Origin: Candidatus Eiseniibacteriota bacterium
GTDB lineage: Bacteria > Eisenbacteria > RBG-16-71-46
NCBI GenBank assembly: GCA_025357055.1
Contig: JANXPZ010000208.1
Coordinates: 1 to 41,805 of the forward strand
Length of the DNA stretch: 41,805 bases
Reading direction: 5' to 3'
Shown: piece after piece, positions 1 through 8,306 of the stretch
How positions within the stretch are numbered: the stretch's first letter is position 1
How the letters are laid out: each line of letters begins with the position of its first letter
Program-made: the position numbers and the translations under genes
The notes under the pieces: generated by a model
Told to the model about the DNA's origin: nothing
Seen by the model: only the letters and a program-made list of their open reading frames with translations
The model's database searches: none

Positions 1-45
1 GCTGCCGGGGCCGATGCGGGTCCAGGTGGTGGTGTTCGATGTCGG
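1..45 (+). repeat. 45-bp perfect inverted copy of a stretch inside the neighbouring FlgD-tail gene
   Basis: Bases 1-45 are identical to the reverse complement of 269-313, which lies inside the FN3/FlgD-tail gene at 100-759. Read on the plus strand from base 2, the frame gives the matching peptide (LPGPMRVQVVVFDVG) and then diverges to a stop at 86-88. It is therefore either the end of a convergent paralogue whose tail has been lost, or a fold-back artefact at a contig edge. The match stops abruptly at base 46, apart from a one-base slip followed by a few more matching bases. Confidence 0.8.
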
Positions 46-99
46 GGCCGGCCGCCCGGTTGATGCGCGGAAACCAGAGGGTCGGTGACGCGGGTGATG

Positions 100-759
100 T
101 CATCGGGTGACTGTCAGCCGTCGCGTGATCACCGCTTCCCCCAGTCGCGCGCGCACCAGGTAGAACCCAGGCGCCAGGCGTGCCCCGTGCTGGTCGCGCA
201 GGTCGAAGGCCAGATTGTTGATGCCGGCTCCGCGCGCTTCGTCCAGCAGCGTGCGGACCTGCCGGCCGCCGACATCGAACACCACCACCTGGACCCGCAT
301 CGGCCCCGGCAGCTCCAGGCGGAACTGGGCCCCCTCACGCGCCGGGTTGGGCCAGGGCGCCGAGAATCGAAGTGCCGGATCGATCTCGACTCCCACGACC
401 TCCTGGGGCACGCGGGGGATCACGTTGGACATCCGGGACCAGTTGCTCGCCTCGTCGGCGGTCTTGAGGGCGAAGTAGTAGGTGCTCCCGGACTGGAGCG
501 CATCGATCCTCGCGGACTGGATCGACCCCGGAAGGCCGGGGCTTGGCAGGTTCACGGCCGCGGTCGCCAGGCCGAAGTTCGCGGACGTGATCGTCTGCAT
601 CGAGTAACGCAGGTCGTAGCGCGAGGCGCGCCCCATGAGGCTGTCGTCGCCAGGCGCCGACCACCGCAGGGTCACGGAACCCGCCAGGGATACCGTGACG
701 CTGAGGACGACGAAGGACGCGAGCGCCACCAGGTGGAGGAACTGAAGTCGCAGAGACAT
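100..759 (-). CDS. Secreted protein: fibronectin-III-like domain plus FlgD-like C-terminal sorting tail
   Basis: The 219-aa product begins with a hydrophobic signal peptide (about residues 1-26). Next comes an FN3-like beta-sandwich (about 27-115), recognisable by the pattern VTLRWSAPGDD ... YDLRYS ... STYYFALKTAD ... NWSRMSN. The last ~80 residues are a FlgD-like/type-IX-secretion style tail (PWPNPAREGAQFRLELPGP ... FDVGGRQVRTLLDE ... GFYLVRARLG). Such tails usually direct proteins to the outer surface in FCB bacteria. No enzymatic domain is visible, so the role is probably surface adhesion or display. The start is an ATG preceded by a GGAG site at about 7 nt. A 45-bp piece of its tail recurs inverted at the window edge. 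Confidence 0.85.
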   Translation of the reverse strand: MSLRLQFLHLVALASFVVLSVTVSLAGSVTLRWSAPGDDSLMGRASRYDLRYSMQTITSANFGLATAAVNLPSPGLPGSIQSARIDALQSGSTYYFALKTADEASNWSRMSNVIPRVPQEVVGVEIDPALRFSAPWPNPAREGAQFRLELPGPMRVQVVVFDVGGRQVRTLLDEARGAGINNLAFDLRDQHGARLAPGFYLVRARLGEAVITRRLTVTR

Positions 760-1261
760 GATTCGCTCCGTGCCGAACGATTCCGGCGAGAGGGTCGTGT
801 CCTGCTGCTGGGGGGCACCGGATGCGGCCGAACCAGGCGATGCCCTGCGAGCTGAGCACGATCTGCACCGGGCCGGCCGCGCGCGTTCTCAGCTCGAAGC
901 GCAGCGGTCCCGGTCGCGAATCTCCGGCGGGCGAGGGACCACAGGCCGCGGAGAGGCGTTGCCGCGCGGCTCACACTGCAACCGCCATGCCTCGAGCGCG
1001 AGTGGCTCGCGGAGGGACGGTGCGGCGAGCTCGCAGGGGCGCCCGTTCAGCCCGGTCCATCGTGGAGACGGCCGGTCTAACTCCATGCCAGGGACGCCAC
1101 GCACTCGAAACGAAGCGTGTGCGGGAGCCGCTCGAACGGCGGGCCTTCCGCCGGCCGCCGCACGGTGTGGGATCCCTGACATCGCTCGGGGGTGTCGCGG
1201 GATCGCATGGACTGTGGACGATCCGCGTGGGCACCTACACGACGATGTGAAGTCCGGCGCC
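760..1261. other. Intergenic region, no supported gene
   Basis: About 500 bp separate the start of the FN3/FlgD-tail gene from the hairpin behind rlmD. Open frames exist on both strands, but they are Arg/Ala/Pro-rich translations typical of GC-rich noncoding DNA, and no domain is recognisable. It presumably holds the promoter of the 100-759 gene. I see no clear -35/-10 pair, repeat or RNA gene. Confidence 0.5.
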
Positions 1262-1306
1262 GGGCGATCTCCGCCGGGGCCGACGCGGCCCGCGAGCAGA
1301 TCGCCC
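1262..1306 (-). terminator. Stem-loop just downstream of the rlmD stop codon
   Basis: GGGCGATCT (1262-1270) pairs perfectly with AGATCGCCC (1298-1306), and an inner GGGCC/GGCCC stem sits in between. It lies 3 nt after the rlmD stop on the minus strand. No U-tract follows, so it may be a processing or 3'-stabilising hairpin rather than an intrinsic terminator. Confidence 0.5.
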
Positions 1307-1308
1307 GC

Positions 1309-2724
1309 CTACCCCCGCACCAGCCGCGCCACGCACTCGATGTGTGGCGTGTGCGGGAACATGTCGAACGGGGTGGCCTCGGCCAGGCGCCAGCCGTACT
1401 GGGCGAAGTCCTTGAGGTCGCGCGCGAGCGTGGCGGGGTTGCAGGAGACGTAGACGATGCGTTCGGGCGCCAGCTCGGCGATGCGGAAGACGACGCGCGG
1501 GTGGAGCCCGGCGCGCGGCGGGTCCACGACCACGACGTGCGGCCCGGGGGTGCCGGCCGTCCGCGTCGCCGCGCTCGCCGCGGGCCACGGCGCGGGCCGG
1601 TCGCCGCGGGCCCACTCGCGCATCACGGGGCGCGCCTCGCCGGTGAAGAAGTGCGCGTTGCCGATGCCGTTCCGTGTGGCGTTGCGGCGCGCCCGCTCGA
1701 TCGCGTCGCCCACCGACTCGACGCCCACGGCGAATCCGGCCTTCCGCGCCATCAGCAGCGTGAGCGTGCCGGTGCCGCAATAGAGGTCGAGCACGGCCTC
1801 GTGCGGCTCGAGCGTGGCGGTCTCGATGGCGGCGGCGTAGAGCGCCTCGGCCTGGCGGCTGTTGGTCTGCAGGAAGGTGCTGGCGGTGGCCTCGAACTCG
1901 AGCCCGAGCAGCCGCTCGACGATCACGCCCTCGCCACTCAGTGCGCGCTCCTCCTCGCCGAACGCGACGTTCGAGCGTGAGCGGTTGAGCAGCAGCGTCA
2001 CGGTGCGCACGTCGTTCGAGAGCGCGGCCACGCCCGCCGCCCATTCGGCGAGCCCGGGCACGTCCTCCGAGGCGGCGACCAGGTGCACGCCGCACTGCCC
2101 GGTGTGCGGGAGGTGCCGCACGGTGAGGTAGCGCACGACGCCGTCGTGACGCCGCGGGTGATAGGCGCGCCAGTGCCGCTCGCGCGAGAAGCGCTGCGTC
2201 AGGCGCACGACCTCGAGCGTCAGCGCGCTGGGCAGGATGCAGGTCTCGAGCGCGAAGACCCCTTCGAAGGTGCCGCGCTCGTGCAGCCCGAGCACGACGT
2301 CGCCGTCGGCGGCGGGGGAGAAGCTGAATTCCATCTTGTTGCGATAGCCGCTGGTCTGCGGCGCGGGGTGGATGGCCCGCACGAGCGGCTCCTGGATGCC
2401 GCCCAGGTGCACGAGGGTCTCGCGCACCTGGCGCTCCTTGAGCGCGAGTTGCTCCTCGTAACGCAGGTCCTGGAAGCGGCAGCCGCCGCAGACGCCCGAG
2501 ACGAAATGCGGGCATCCGGCGTCCACGCGCAGCGCCGTCGACGACTCGACACGATCGAGCCGCGCCTCGGCCCACGCGCGCTTGACCCGCGTCACGCGCG
2601 CCCGCACGTGGTCACCGGGCAGGCCGCGGTCCACGAACACGGCGCGGCCCTCGTGCCGCGCCAGGGCCTTGCCGCCCAGCGCGACATCGGTGACGTCGAG
2701 TTCTAACAGATCGTTGACTTTCAT
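1309..2724 (-). CDS. rlmD: 23S rRNA (uracil-1939-C5)-methyltransferase, RlmD/RumA family
   Basis: This 471-aa protein has the full RlmD layout. A TRAM-type RNA-binding domain (about 1-60) is followed by the Fe-S cysteines C71, C79 and C82 (CPHFVSGVCGGC) with the fourth at C162. The SAM-binding motif is LDLYCGTGTL (about 311-320), then DPPRAGLHP (about 400-408) and the catalytic-cysteine motif VSCNPATLARDL (Cys near 427). The family transfers methyl from SAM to C5 of a uridine through a covalent cysteine adduct. All key residues are present. Related TrmA/RlmC/RlmD enzymes differ in target, so U1939 is inferred from the Fe-S motif and TRAM domain. A linker rich in Ala, Arg and Pro (about 372-392) is inserted before the DPPR motif. 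No strong Shine-Dalgarno precedes the ATG. It is divergent from the PDZ gene across 184 bp. Confidence 0.92.
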   Translation of the reverse strand: MKVNDLLELDVTDVALGGKALARHEGRAVFVDRGLPGDHVRARVTRVKRAWAEARLDRVESSTALRVDAGCPHFVSGVCGGCRFQDLRYEEQLALKERQVRETLVHLGGIQEPLVRAIHPAPQTSGYRNKMEFSFSPAADGDVVLGLHERGTFEGVFALETCILPSALTLEVVRLTQRFSRERHWRAYHPRRHDGVVRYLTVRHLPHTGQCGVHLVAASEDVPGLAEWAAGVAALSNDVRTVTLLLNRSRSNVAFGEEERALSGEGVIVERLLGLEFEATASTFLQTNSRQAEALYAAAIETATLEPHEAVLDLYCGTGTLTLLMARKAGFAVGVESVGDAIERARRNATRNGIGNAHFFTGEARPVMREWARGDRPAPWPAASAATRTAGTPGPHVVVVDPPRAGLHPRVVFRIAELAPERIVYVSCNPATLARDLKDFAQYGWRLAEATPFDMFPHTPHIECVARLVRG

Positions 2725-2908
2725 GGCGTCGGGAAGCGGGAATATCCGCGGTGGGAAGGTTTCGGGAACGGTGCGACCGTTCGCCGTGTCAGACCCGATG
2801 GCAGCCGTCGCCCGGCTGATCCCACCAGCCTGGACGATTCATGAGCCGCGTCGCGGGGCTGTGGCTCGTGACTCGTCCAACCCAGGACGCTAGCACAGGA
2901 GGAAAGCC

Positions 2909-4012
2909 ATGAGAAAGACAGCCGTGCTCATCGCGGGGCTTCTGCTCGTCACCGGACTCGCGGGCGTGGATCGGGCCCGCGCCGCCGAGCCGACGCCCTG
3001 GCTGGGAGTGTACATGCAGGAGCTCACGCCCGAGCTGCGCGAGGGGATGGGCTATCGGGGTGACGGCGGCGTGATCCTGAACCGCGTCGTCCCGGACGGT
3101 CCGGCGGCGCGCGCGGGCCTGCGCAAGGGCGACGTGATCGTGCGCGTCAACTCGCGCACGGTGGACTCGCCCGCCGCGCTGCAGGAGGCCGTCCGCGCGG
3201 CGCGCGTGGGCCAGAGCATCTCGGTCGAGGTGTTCCGCGACGGCGGGCGCCGCATCGAGTCGGTGTGGCTGGAAGCGCGCCCGGACGACGCGAAGTTCCG
3301 GATGGAGACACCCGAGACGCCCGAAACGCCCGAAGCGCCCGAGGCCCCCGAAGCGCCGGTACCACCGTCCGGACACGCTCTCCCGTCGCCGGATGGTCCG
3401 CCGCACGTGAAGCGGATCGTCATCCGGGACGGCAAGGTGCTGGAAGGCCTCGGGGACCTCAAGGAGCTCGAAGGCCTCGAAGGTCTCGATGGCCTCAAGG
3501 AACTCGGCCTCTCCGGGGACGTCACGGGCATGATGGGCACGGCCCCCCACGGGCGGCTGGGCGTGCGCATCGAATCGCTGAACCCCGGGCTGGGCGACTA
3601 CTTCGGCCTCAAGGACGGCAAGGGCGTGCTGGTGCTGGAGGTCCTGAAGGACACGCCGGCCCAGCGGGCCGGCCTCGAGGCGGGAGATGTCATCACCGGG
3701 GTGGACGGGGAGGCCGTGGCGAACGGGATGGACCTTGTGGGCGCCCTGCGGGGTAAGGATGGCAGGGTTGCGCTGCGGGTCGTGCGCCACGGCACGCCGC
3801 GCACCATCGGGGCGGAACTCGAGAGGACCGAGCCAAAGCGCATCCGGGTCTTCGGAGATGAGCTCGGAGACCGCCCCGGGGTCCAGAAGCGGATCATCCT
3901 GCGGAGAACGGACCGCGACGATCTGCGACACGAGCTGGACCAGTTGAAGCAGCAGCTGGAAGAGCTGCGGCAGCGGCTCGACGGACCGCAGGGCGACGGC
4001 GGCGGGGAATAG
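2909..4012 (+). CDS. Exported two-PDZ-domain protein with coiled-coil tail
   Basis: The 367-aa product has an Ala-cleavable signal peptide (1-26, ending RARAA). PDZ domain 1 is at about 30-120 (GGVILNRVVPDGPAARAGLRKGDVI core) and PDZ domain 2 at about 205-295 (KGVLVLEVLKDTPAQRAGLEAGDVI core). Between them lie a Glu/Thr/Ala/Pro triplet repeat (six ETP/EAP units, about 132-149) and a Leu/Gly/Glu-rich stretch with repeated LEGL/LKEL units (about 174-200). The C-terminus is a charged coiled coil (HELDQLKQQLEELRQRLDG). There is no protease domain, so it is not a complete DegP/HtrA or CtpA. It probably acts as a periplasmic scaffold or substrate-recognition protein. An AGGAGG site at 2897-2902 fixes the start. 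It is followed by a hairpin at 4143-4168. Confidence 0.85.
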   Translation: MRKTAVLIAGLLLVTGLAGVDRARAAEPTPWLGVYMQELTPELREGMGYRGDGGVILNRVVPDGPAARAGLRKGDVIVRVNSRTVDSPAALQEAVRAARVGQSISVEVFRDGGRRIESVWLEARPDDAKFRMETPETPETPEAPEAPEAPVPPSGHALPSPDGPPHVKRIVIRDGKVLEGLGDLKELEGLEGLDGLKELGLSGDVTGMMGTAPHGRLGVRIESLNPGLGDYFGLKDGKGVLVLEVLKDTPAQRAGLEAGDVITGVDGEAVANGMDLVGALRGKDGRVALRVVRHGTPRTIGAELERTEPKRIRVFGDELGDRPGVQKRIILRRTDRDDLRHELDQLKQQLEELRQRLDGPQGDGGGE

Positions 4013-4142
4013 CCGGCGTCGAAGAGCAAGCGCGACACGGAAGGGCGATCGATCCGACCCGCATCATCGAGAAGGTGTCCGACGGGGTGTCTGATCGAGC
4101 GGGAAGGTGCAGCGCGACGTCCTGCCCCGGTTGCGCAAGGGA

Positions 4143-4168
4143 GACCCGGCCAGAAGATCGGCCGGGTC
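4143..4168 (+). terminator. Intrinsic terminator-like hairpin after the PDZ gene
   Basis: A perfect 9-bp GC-rich stem, GACCCGGCC (4143-4151) with GGCCGGGTC (4160-4168), closes an 8-nt loop. It is followed by the pyrimidine-rich TTCTGCTTCGTT. It sits 130 nt past the PDZ gene stop and 50 nt before the NUDIX start, so it probably separates the two transcription units. Confidence 0.7.
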
Positions 4169-4203
4169 TTCTGCTTCGTTTGCACGCCGCGCGGAGCCCC
4201 GCG

Positions 4204-4209
4204 TACTGT
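4204..4209 (+). promoter_or_regulatory. Candidate -10 element of a leaderless NUDIX transcript
   Basis: TACTGT fits the TAnnnT -10 pattern and ends 9 nt before the ATG at 4219. There is no Shine-Dalgarno sequence in that gap. Transcription would start about 7 nt after the hexamer, at or just before the start codon. This is inferred from spacing only. Confidence 0.4.
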
Positions 4210-4218
4210 CGCCGTCCC

Positions 4219-4725
4219 ATGCCGAAACGGCTGCCGTTCCGCTACTGCCCGTGCTGTTCCACGCCGCTCGAGAAACTCGACGACCACGGCCACGCCCGTC
4301 CGACCTGCCCGCTCTGCGGCTGGGTCCATTATCGCAACCCGGTGCCCGCGGCGGGCGTGATCCTCGAGCGCAAGGGCGAGGTGCTCATGGTGAAGCGCAG
4401 GTACGCGCCGCGCGTGGGCGCGTGGTGCCTGCCGGCGGGCTTCATGGAGTACGGCGAGACCCCGGAGCACTGCGCGGTGCGCGAGGTCGAGGAGGAGACC
4501 GGGCTCGTGGTCCGGCTCACCGGTCTCTTCGGCGTCTACGCCGGCATGGACGACCCGCGCGCCCGCGCCGTGCTCATCCTCTACACCGCGGAGCGCGAGG
4601 GTGGACGGCTGCATCCGGGCGACGACGCGCTGGAGGCGGAATGGTTCCCGCGCGCCGCGCTGCCGCGCGCGATCGCGTTCGCGGCGCACCGCCAGGCGCT
4701 GAAGGACTACTTCGGCCGGCACTGA
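4219..4725 (+). CDS. NUDIX hydrolase with N-terminal zinc ribbon
   Basis: This 168-aa protein carries two CxxC knuckles (C10-C13 and C30-C33), forming a zinc ribbon of the kind found in NudC/YjaD-like and Nudt-type hydrolases. A perfect NUDIX box follows at 74-96 (GFMEYGE, seven residues, then REVEEETGL), which binds Mg2+ and cleaves nucleoside-diphosphate-X substrates. The substrate cannot be read from the sequence. NADH/NAD or ADP-ribose-like compounds are possible, as in Zn-ribbon relatives, but the protein is shorter than NudC (~257 aa). I chose the ATG at 4219 because the ribbon begins immediately after it and upstream in-frame codons have no family resemblance. A -10-like hexamer sits 9 nt upstream. 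It appears to be monocistronic. Confidence 0.88.
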   Translation: MPKRLPFRYCPCCSTPLEKLDDHGHARPTCPLCGWVHYRNPVPAAGVILERKGEVLMVKRRYAPRVGAWCLPAGFMEYGETPEHCAVREVEEETGLVVRLTGLFGVYAGMDDPRARAVLILYTAEREGGRLHPGDDALEAEWFPRAALPRAIAFAAHRQALKDYFGRH

Positions 4726-4868
4726 GCTTCGAACCGGAGTCGGTCCGACGCGGCGGGCGCCCCGCCGGCGGTCCCGCTCCTCCCGGGTGGCCCGGTCTTT
4801 GCTGTTGAAGGCCGCGGTATGGTTCCGAAGCGAGCCCCAAGATCACCCTCTCCAAGGAGTCCAAACCC

Positions 4869-6173
4869 ATGCTTCGCCGCATATTGACGCTGTCTCTGCT
4901 TGCCCTCGTGGTGGGTGGAGGGGTGGCCGGCGCCCAGACCTTCAGCGCAAGGCGCATGGCCATGGGCGGTGTGATTCTGGCCGGCGGCGGAGCCGGCAGT
5001 TCGGGCGCCAACGTGGCCTACCGGGCCGTTCCGAAGGCCCCCAAGTCCGCCTGGACCATTCCGCTGCCGATCGGTCTCATCCCGCTCCTGGCCGACCCGC
5101 CTGAGATCGATCCCGACAGTCCCGACTTCAACGTCTACGAACTGGCGAACCTGCTCTACAACCCGCCCTGGAACCTGCAGCTCTCACCGCCGGAAACGCC
5201 CGGCAACGACATCACGATCGAGATCGGCCGGGACCACCTGTCGATGGACCTGGGTGAGGTGAAGAACGTCTTCCCCAGGGAGCCGAGCCGGGTCGGCGCG
5301 GTCGTCAACGGCCCGACGCTGGGCTTCGGCGTCAAGCGCTTCTTCCTCGCTGCCGCGCCGCTCGTCCACTACGACAACGACCTCTCCTTCAACGACGCGC
5401 TGCGGGGCGCCATCGATGGCGAGGAGTTCCGCCCGGACACGCGCTACGAGTTGTTCGACCAGGGCCTCGGCCAGGCGGCGGCGGGCGTGCACCTGGGCTG
5501 GGCCGCGCCGCTGGTGCAGACGGGTGACCCGCGCGGCAAGGGCATGGGGCTCTACGCCGGCGCGCGCGTGAAGCTGATGCGCGGCCTCGCCTACGGGAGC
5601 GTGGACAACTCGGTGGCCTTCGTCACGGGCGACACGCTCTTCAGCGCCGGGTCGCTGGACGCCAACTACCAGGCTCATACCTACGAGGCCGGTCCCGACG
5701 GCGGCGGTTTCGGCCGCGGGCTCGACCTGGGCGCGGTCTGGATGGCCGGGGGCGTCGAGTTCGGCCTGGGCGTCAACGACATCGGCACGTCCTTCGACTG
5801 GCGCGTGAAGGAGACCCGGGTCCATGACGACAGCACCGAGGTGATCGCGACCGATGAGCCGCTGACGAGCACCGTGCCCACGACCGCCGTGGCGAACGCC
5901 GCGATCCGTCTCGGGCGCTTCCTGGTCGCGGGCGACGTGGTGCGCGGTGTCAACGTGACGACCGGGCACCTGGGCGCCGAGACCTGGCTGGGCAAGGCCC
6001 TGGTCGTGCGGGCCGGCGCGAGCCTGGACGTGAATGAATTGATCCAGTATTCCGGGGGCGCCGGGTTGCGCGTCGGCAACATCGGTGTGGACCTCGCCGT
6101 CGCCAGCAACAGCCGCAACCTTTCGCGCGAGCGCGGCCTCGAACTCGGGGCCGGGCTGGCGTTCTACCACTAG
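4869..6173 (+). CDS. Outer-membrane beta-barrel-like protein (TraF/PorV-type)
   Basis: The 434-aa product has a signal peptide ending at about GVAGAQ (residue 23). A long Gly/aromatic-alternating beta-rich body follows, typical of FCB outer-membrane barrels: repeated strands such as GLYAGARVKLMRG, GVEFGLGVNDIG, NIGVDLAVASNS, ending LELGAGLAFYH with C-terminal aromatic residues. The opening FSARRMAMGGVILAG resembles the 'ARALGMGGA' start of PorV/TraF-like barrels. A specific transport role cannot be assigned. AAGGAG at 4854-4859 supports the ATG. The stop codon is merged into the ribosome site of the lipoprotein gene 8 bp downstream, so the two form an operon. Confidence 0.75.
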   Translation: MLRRILTLSLLALVVGGGVAGAQTFSARRMAMGGVILAGGGAGSSGANVAYRAVPKAPKSAWTIPLPIGLIPLLADPPEIDPDSPDFNVYELANLLYNPPWNLQLSPPETPGNDITIEIGRDHLSMDLGEVKNVFPREPSRVGAVVNGPTLGFGVKRFFLAAAPLVHYDNDLSFNDALRGAIDGEEFRPDTRYELFDQGLGQAAAGVHLGWAAPLVQTGDPRGKGMGLYAGARVKLMRGLAYGSVDNSVAFVTGDTLFSAGSLDANYQAHTYEAGPDGGGFGRGLDLGAVWMAGGVEFGLGVNDIGTSFDWRVKETRVHDDSTEVIATDEPLTSTVPTTAVANAAIRLGRFLVAGDVVRGVNVTTGHLGAETWLGKALVVRAGASLDVNELIQYSGGAGLRVGNIGVDLAVASNSRNLSRERGLELGAGLAFYH

Positions 6174-6181
6174 GAGGCGCC

Positions 6182-6736
6182 ATGCGCACGCGTGCATTCA
6201 TCGTCATCGCGGTGGCCGCGCTGGCCCTGGCCGGCTGCGGCAACCGCAACCTCGTGCTCAAAGTGGATGTGCTCAGCTACCTCGACGCCTCGCAGAAGAT
6301 CATCAACGTGCCGGTCGTGCCGGCCGTCGGCGAGACCGGCAATATCCCCATCGTGAGCGACATGTCGATCAACCTGATCGACGGGCTGGACGATGCCGCC
6401 CAGGTCAAGTCGGCATCGATCGCGCTGGGCGGTCTGGTGACCGTCGAGAGCGGCTCGGGCTCCGGCCGGTTCAAGCTGTACCTGAGCGGCGAAGGCACGG
6501 ATCCGCTCACGACCACGCCGGTCATGAACGTGCCTGTGACGTTCTCCGCGGGCGCGCCCGCGATCGTGGACGCCGAGACCGCCGGCAGCCTGGCGGTGGC
6601 CGAGCTCTTCACGCAGAAGAACCTTCACCTGGCGATGGCCATCGACAGCGTCACGATCGTGTCCACCGTCACCAACATGACGGTGACGCTCAGCAAGCTC
6701 GAAGTCGTCGTACTCGCGGGGCGGAAGGCCTTCTAG
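6182..6736 (+). CDS. Predicted lipoprotein, beta-rich, function unknown
   Basis: This 184-aa protein begins with a lipoprotein signal peptide. The lipobox is LAGC, with the acylated Cys at residue 19, followed by GNRNLVLKVDVLSYLDAS. The remainder is beta-rich and Thr/Val-rich without recognised motifs. TAGGAGG at 6171-6177 overlaps the stop codon of the barrel gene, indicating translational coupling. A barrel-plus-lipoprotein pair suggests one outer-membrane complex, with the lipoprotein as periplasmic partner; this is inference. A strong terminator follows. Confidence 0.78.
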   Translation: MRTRAFIVIAVAALALAGCGNRNLVLKVDVLSYLDASQKIINVPVVPAVGETGNIPIVSDMSINLIDGLDDAAQVKSASIALGGLVTVESGSGSGRFKLYLSGEGTDPLTTTPVMNVPVTFSAGAPAIVDAETAGSLAVAELFTQKNLHLAMAIDSVTIVSTVTNMTVTLSKLEVVVLAGRKAF

Positions 6737-6774
6737 AGAAGGGATTCGCACCCACTCAGGCCGTCCCGAACGAC

Positions 6775-6805
6775 GCGGCCCGGCGCCAGGAAGGTGCCGG
6801 GCCGC
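6775..6805 (+). terminator. Strong hairpin terminator after the barrel/lipoprotein operon
   Basis: A 13-bp stem (6775-6787 with 6793-6805, one G-U pair, otherwise perfect) closes a 5-nt loop AGGAA. It is followed by GGTCTTGGG. It lies 38 nt after the lipoprotein stop and also faces the convergent GAF gene at 6834. Confidence 0.75.
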
Positions 6806-6833
6806 GGTCTTGGGTGCGAGGGGGCCGGATCGC

Positions 6834-7400
6834 TTACGCCCAGGCCGTGGTCGCCGCGCGGCGCACCTGCTCCTGGCCGCCCAGCGTCATCGCGATGATC
6901 GAGCCCGCCAGCATCGCGCGGTCCAGGTCGAAGTCGTCGAAGGCCTCGCCGTCGCGCTTGTTGCTCAGGTTGAGCACGCCGCACAGCTGGTTGTTGTGGG
7001 TGAGCGGCACGCAGATGAACGAATCCGAGTTGTAGGCGTCCTGGTCGGTGTGCGGCGGCGGGTCGGCCTCGTCGCGCACCCGCACGAACAGCGGCTTGCG
7101 GTTGTGCGCCACCCAGCCGGCGATGCCCTGCCCCAGGCGCACCTTCGCCCTGCCCGCCACGCCCGGGTCGATCCCGCGCTGGGCGGCGATCGAGAGCGTC
7201 TCCTTCTGCGCGTCGAGCAGCATCATGCTGCAGCGCTCGATCTGGAACTGCTCGCAGAACCACTGGACCAGCGTGTCGGGCAGCCGGGCCGGCTCGTGCT
7301 CCTGCGAGAGCAGCTCGAAGACGCTCTTCATGAAGCCCACGGTGCGCTGCAGCTCGGCAGCCTTGACGTGCGTCGAGTTCAGTTCGGAGTAGGCGTTGGT
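6834..7400 (-). pseudogene. 3' part of a frameshifted double-GAF sensor gene (second GAF domain)
   Basis: This frame continues the coiled coil and second GAF domain that the upstream frame (7379-8194) should reach. It runs TNAYSELNSTHVKAAELQRTV and on through a GAF core (CSMMLLDAQKETLSIAAQRG ... GQGIAGWVAHNRKPLFV ... FICVPLTHNNQLCGVLNLSN), ending at 6834. A one-base deletion near 7401-7403 explains the break: restoring one base after the upstream CAC-CT gives a continuous HLTNAYSEL. It could be a sequencing or assembly error, a true mutation, or a -1 frameshift. If translated separately, an in-frame ATG at 7331 would give a 165-aa GAF protein. GAF domains bind small ligands such as cyclic nucleotides, but the ligand is not deducible. 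Confidence 0.7.
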
Positions 7401-8194
7401 AGGTGCCCGGTCGCGGCCCAGTCCTGTTCCTCGAGCGCGAACAGCGCCGTCTTCACGCGGTCCAGCTCGTGCTGATACTCCGTCGAGCTCTTGTCGAGCT
7501 GCTCGATCTCCTGCGTCAGCGCCTCGAGTTGCTGGGCCTTGGTCTGGTTCTCCGCCTCGAGCTTCTCGCTGCGTTCGTGCAGCTGCTGGATGCGGTCCTG
7601 GAATTCGGCGGCGGCCGCGGGCATGGCCGGGTCGGAGGAGCGCGCGCGCCCCGCGCGGTGGAGGTGCTGGGCCAGCGCGAGCGCGGCCATGCTCTTGACC
7701 GGGATCAGGTCCGAGACGGTCTTGCCGCCGAAGGCGCCGCGCTTCTCGCTCACGATCACCAGCAGGGCGAGCACGTCCTCGGCGTCCGCCATGGGCAGGC
7801 AGACGCACGCCTGCCAGAAATCGGTGGCGGTCAGGGCGGTCAGTCCGGGGGCCTCGAGGGGGTCGGGCTCGTAGGCGGGCGAGGTGCCGAAGACGTGGGT
7901 CAGGAGGTTCCGGCGCTCCGCATGATTGAAAAATGCACTGGGGTGGAAGAACTTCCGCACGAGTCGGGCCGGCAGTTCGTCCACCGGCAGGTCGATGTCC
8001 CGGCGGACGAGTCGCTGGCCGGCGCGGTGGTAGACGCTGACCAGGGCGTCCCGGCTGACCTCGTAGAAGGCCAGTGAGGCGCGCCAATCCGAGTGTACCG
8101 CTTGCAGATAGCCCAGAAACTCGTAAACCAGGGCCTCGGTGTCCCGAGACCCCGTCAGGCGCTCCGAGATGTCGCGCAGGTCGAACTTGGACAA
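7379..8194 (-). CDS. 5' part of a frameshifted double-GAF sensor (GAF-like domain plus coiled coil)
   Basis: This 271-aa frame starts at a TTG with GGAGGG about 7 nt upstream. It contains an N-terminal GAF-like region (about 15-175), with a strand typical of GAF domains (VCLPMADAEDVLALLVIVSE), then a long heptad coiled coil (about 195-255, IQQLHERSEKLEAENQTKAQ and on). It ends in an unrelated tail HLPTPTPN because the reading frame slips one base before the second GAF domain. In the neighbouring frame the coiled coil and a second GAF domain continue to 6834. The intact ancestor would be about 450 aa, a cytosolic two-GAF sensor or scaffold with no kinase or cyclase output. It is divergent from the aminotransferase. 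Confidence 0.72.
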   Translation of the reverse strand: MSKFDLRDISERLTGSRDTEALVYEFLGYLQAVHSDWRASLAFYEVSRDALVSVYHRAGQRLVRRDIDLPVDELPARLVRKFFHPSAFFNHAERRNLLTHVFGTSPAYEPDPLEAPGLTALTATDFWQACVCLPMADAEDVLALLVIVSEKRGAFGGKTVSDLIPVKSMAALALAQHLHRAGRARSSDPAMPAAAAEFQDRIQQLHERSEKLEAENQTKAQQLEALTQEIEQLDKSSTEYQHELDRVKTALFALEEQDWAATGHLPTPTPN

Positions 8195-8306
8195 GGGAGG
8201 TGCCCTCCGAGAAGTGCCGGTCGGTAGCGGACGCTGGGGAAAGGCAAAGCGTGTGCCGCCCCGGGGGGGGCGGCGGGATCCAGGCCGCGCCGCGCCGCCG
8301 GCGTGC

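Noticed and set aside
3303-3360. ETP/EAP repeat as a nucleotide tandem-repeat locus
   Set aside because: The units are imperfect at DNA level and in frame within a well-supported PDZ protein, so they are a protein linker.
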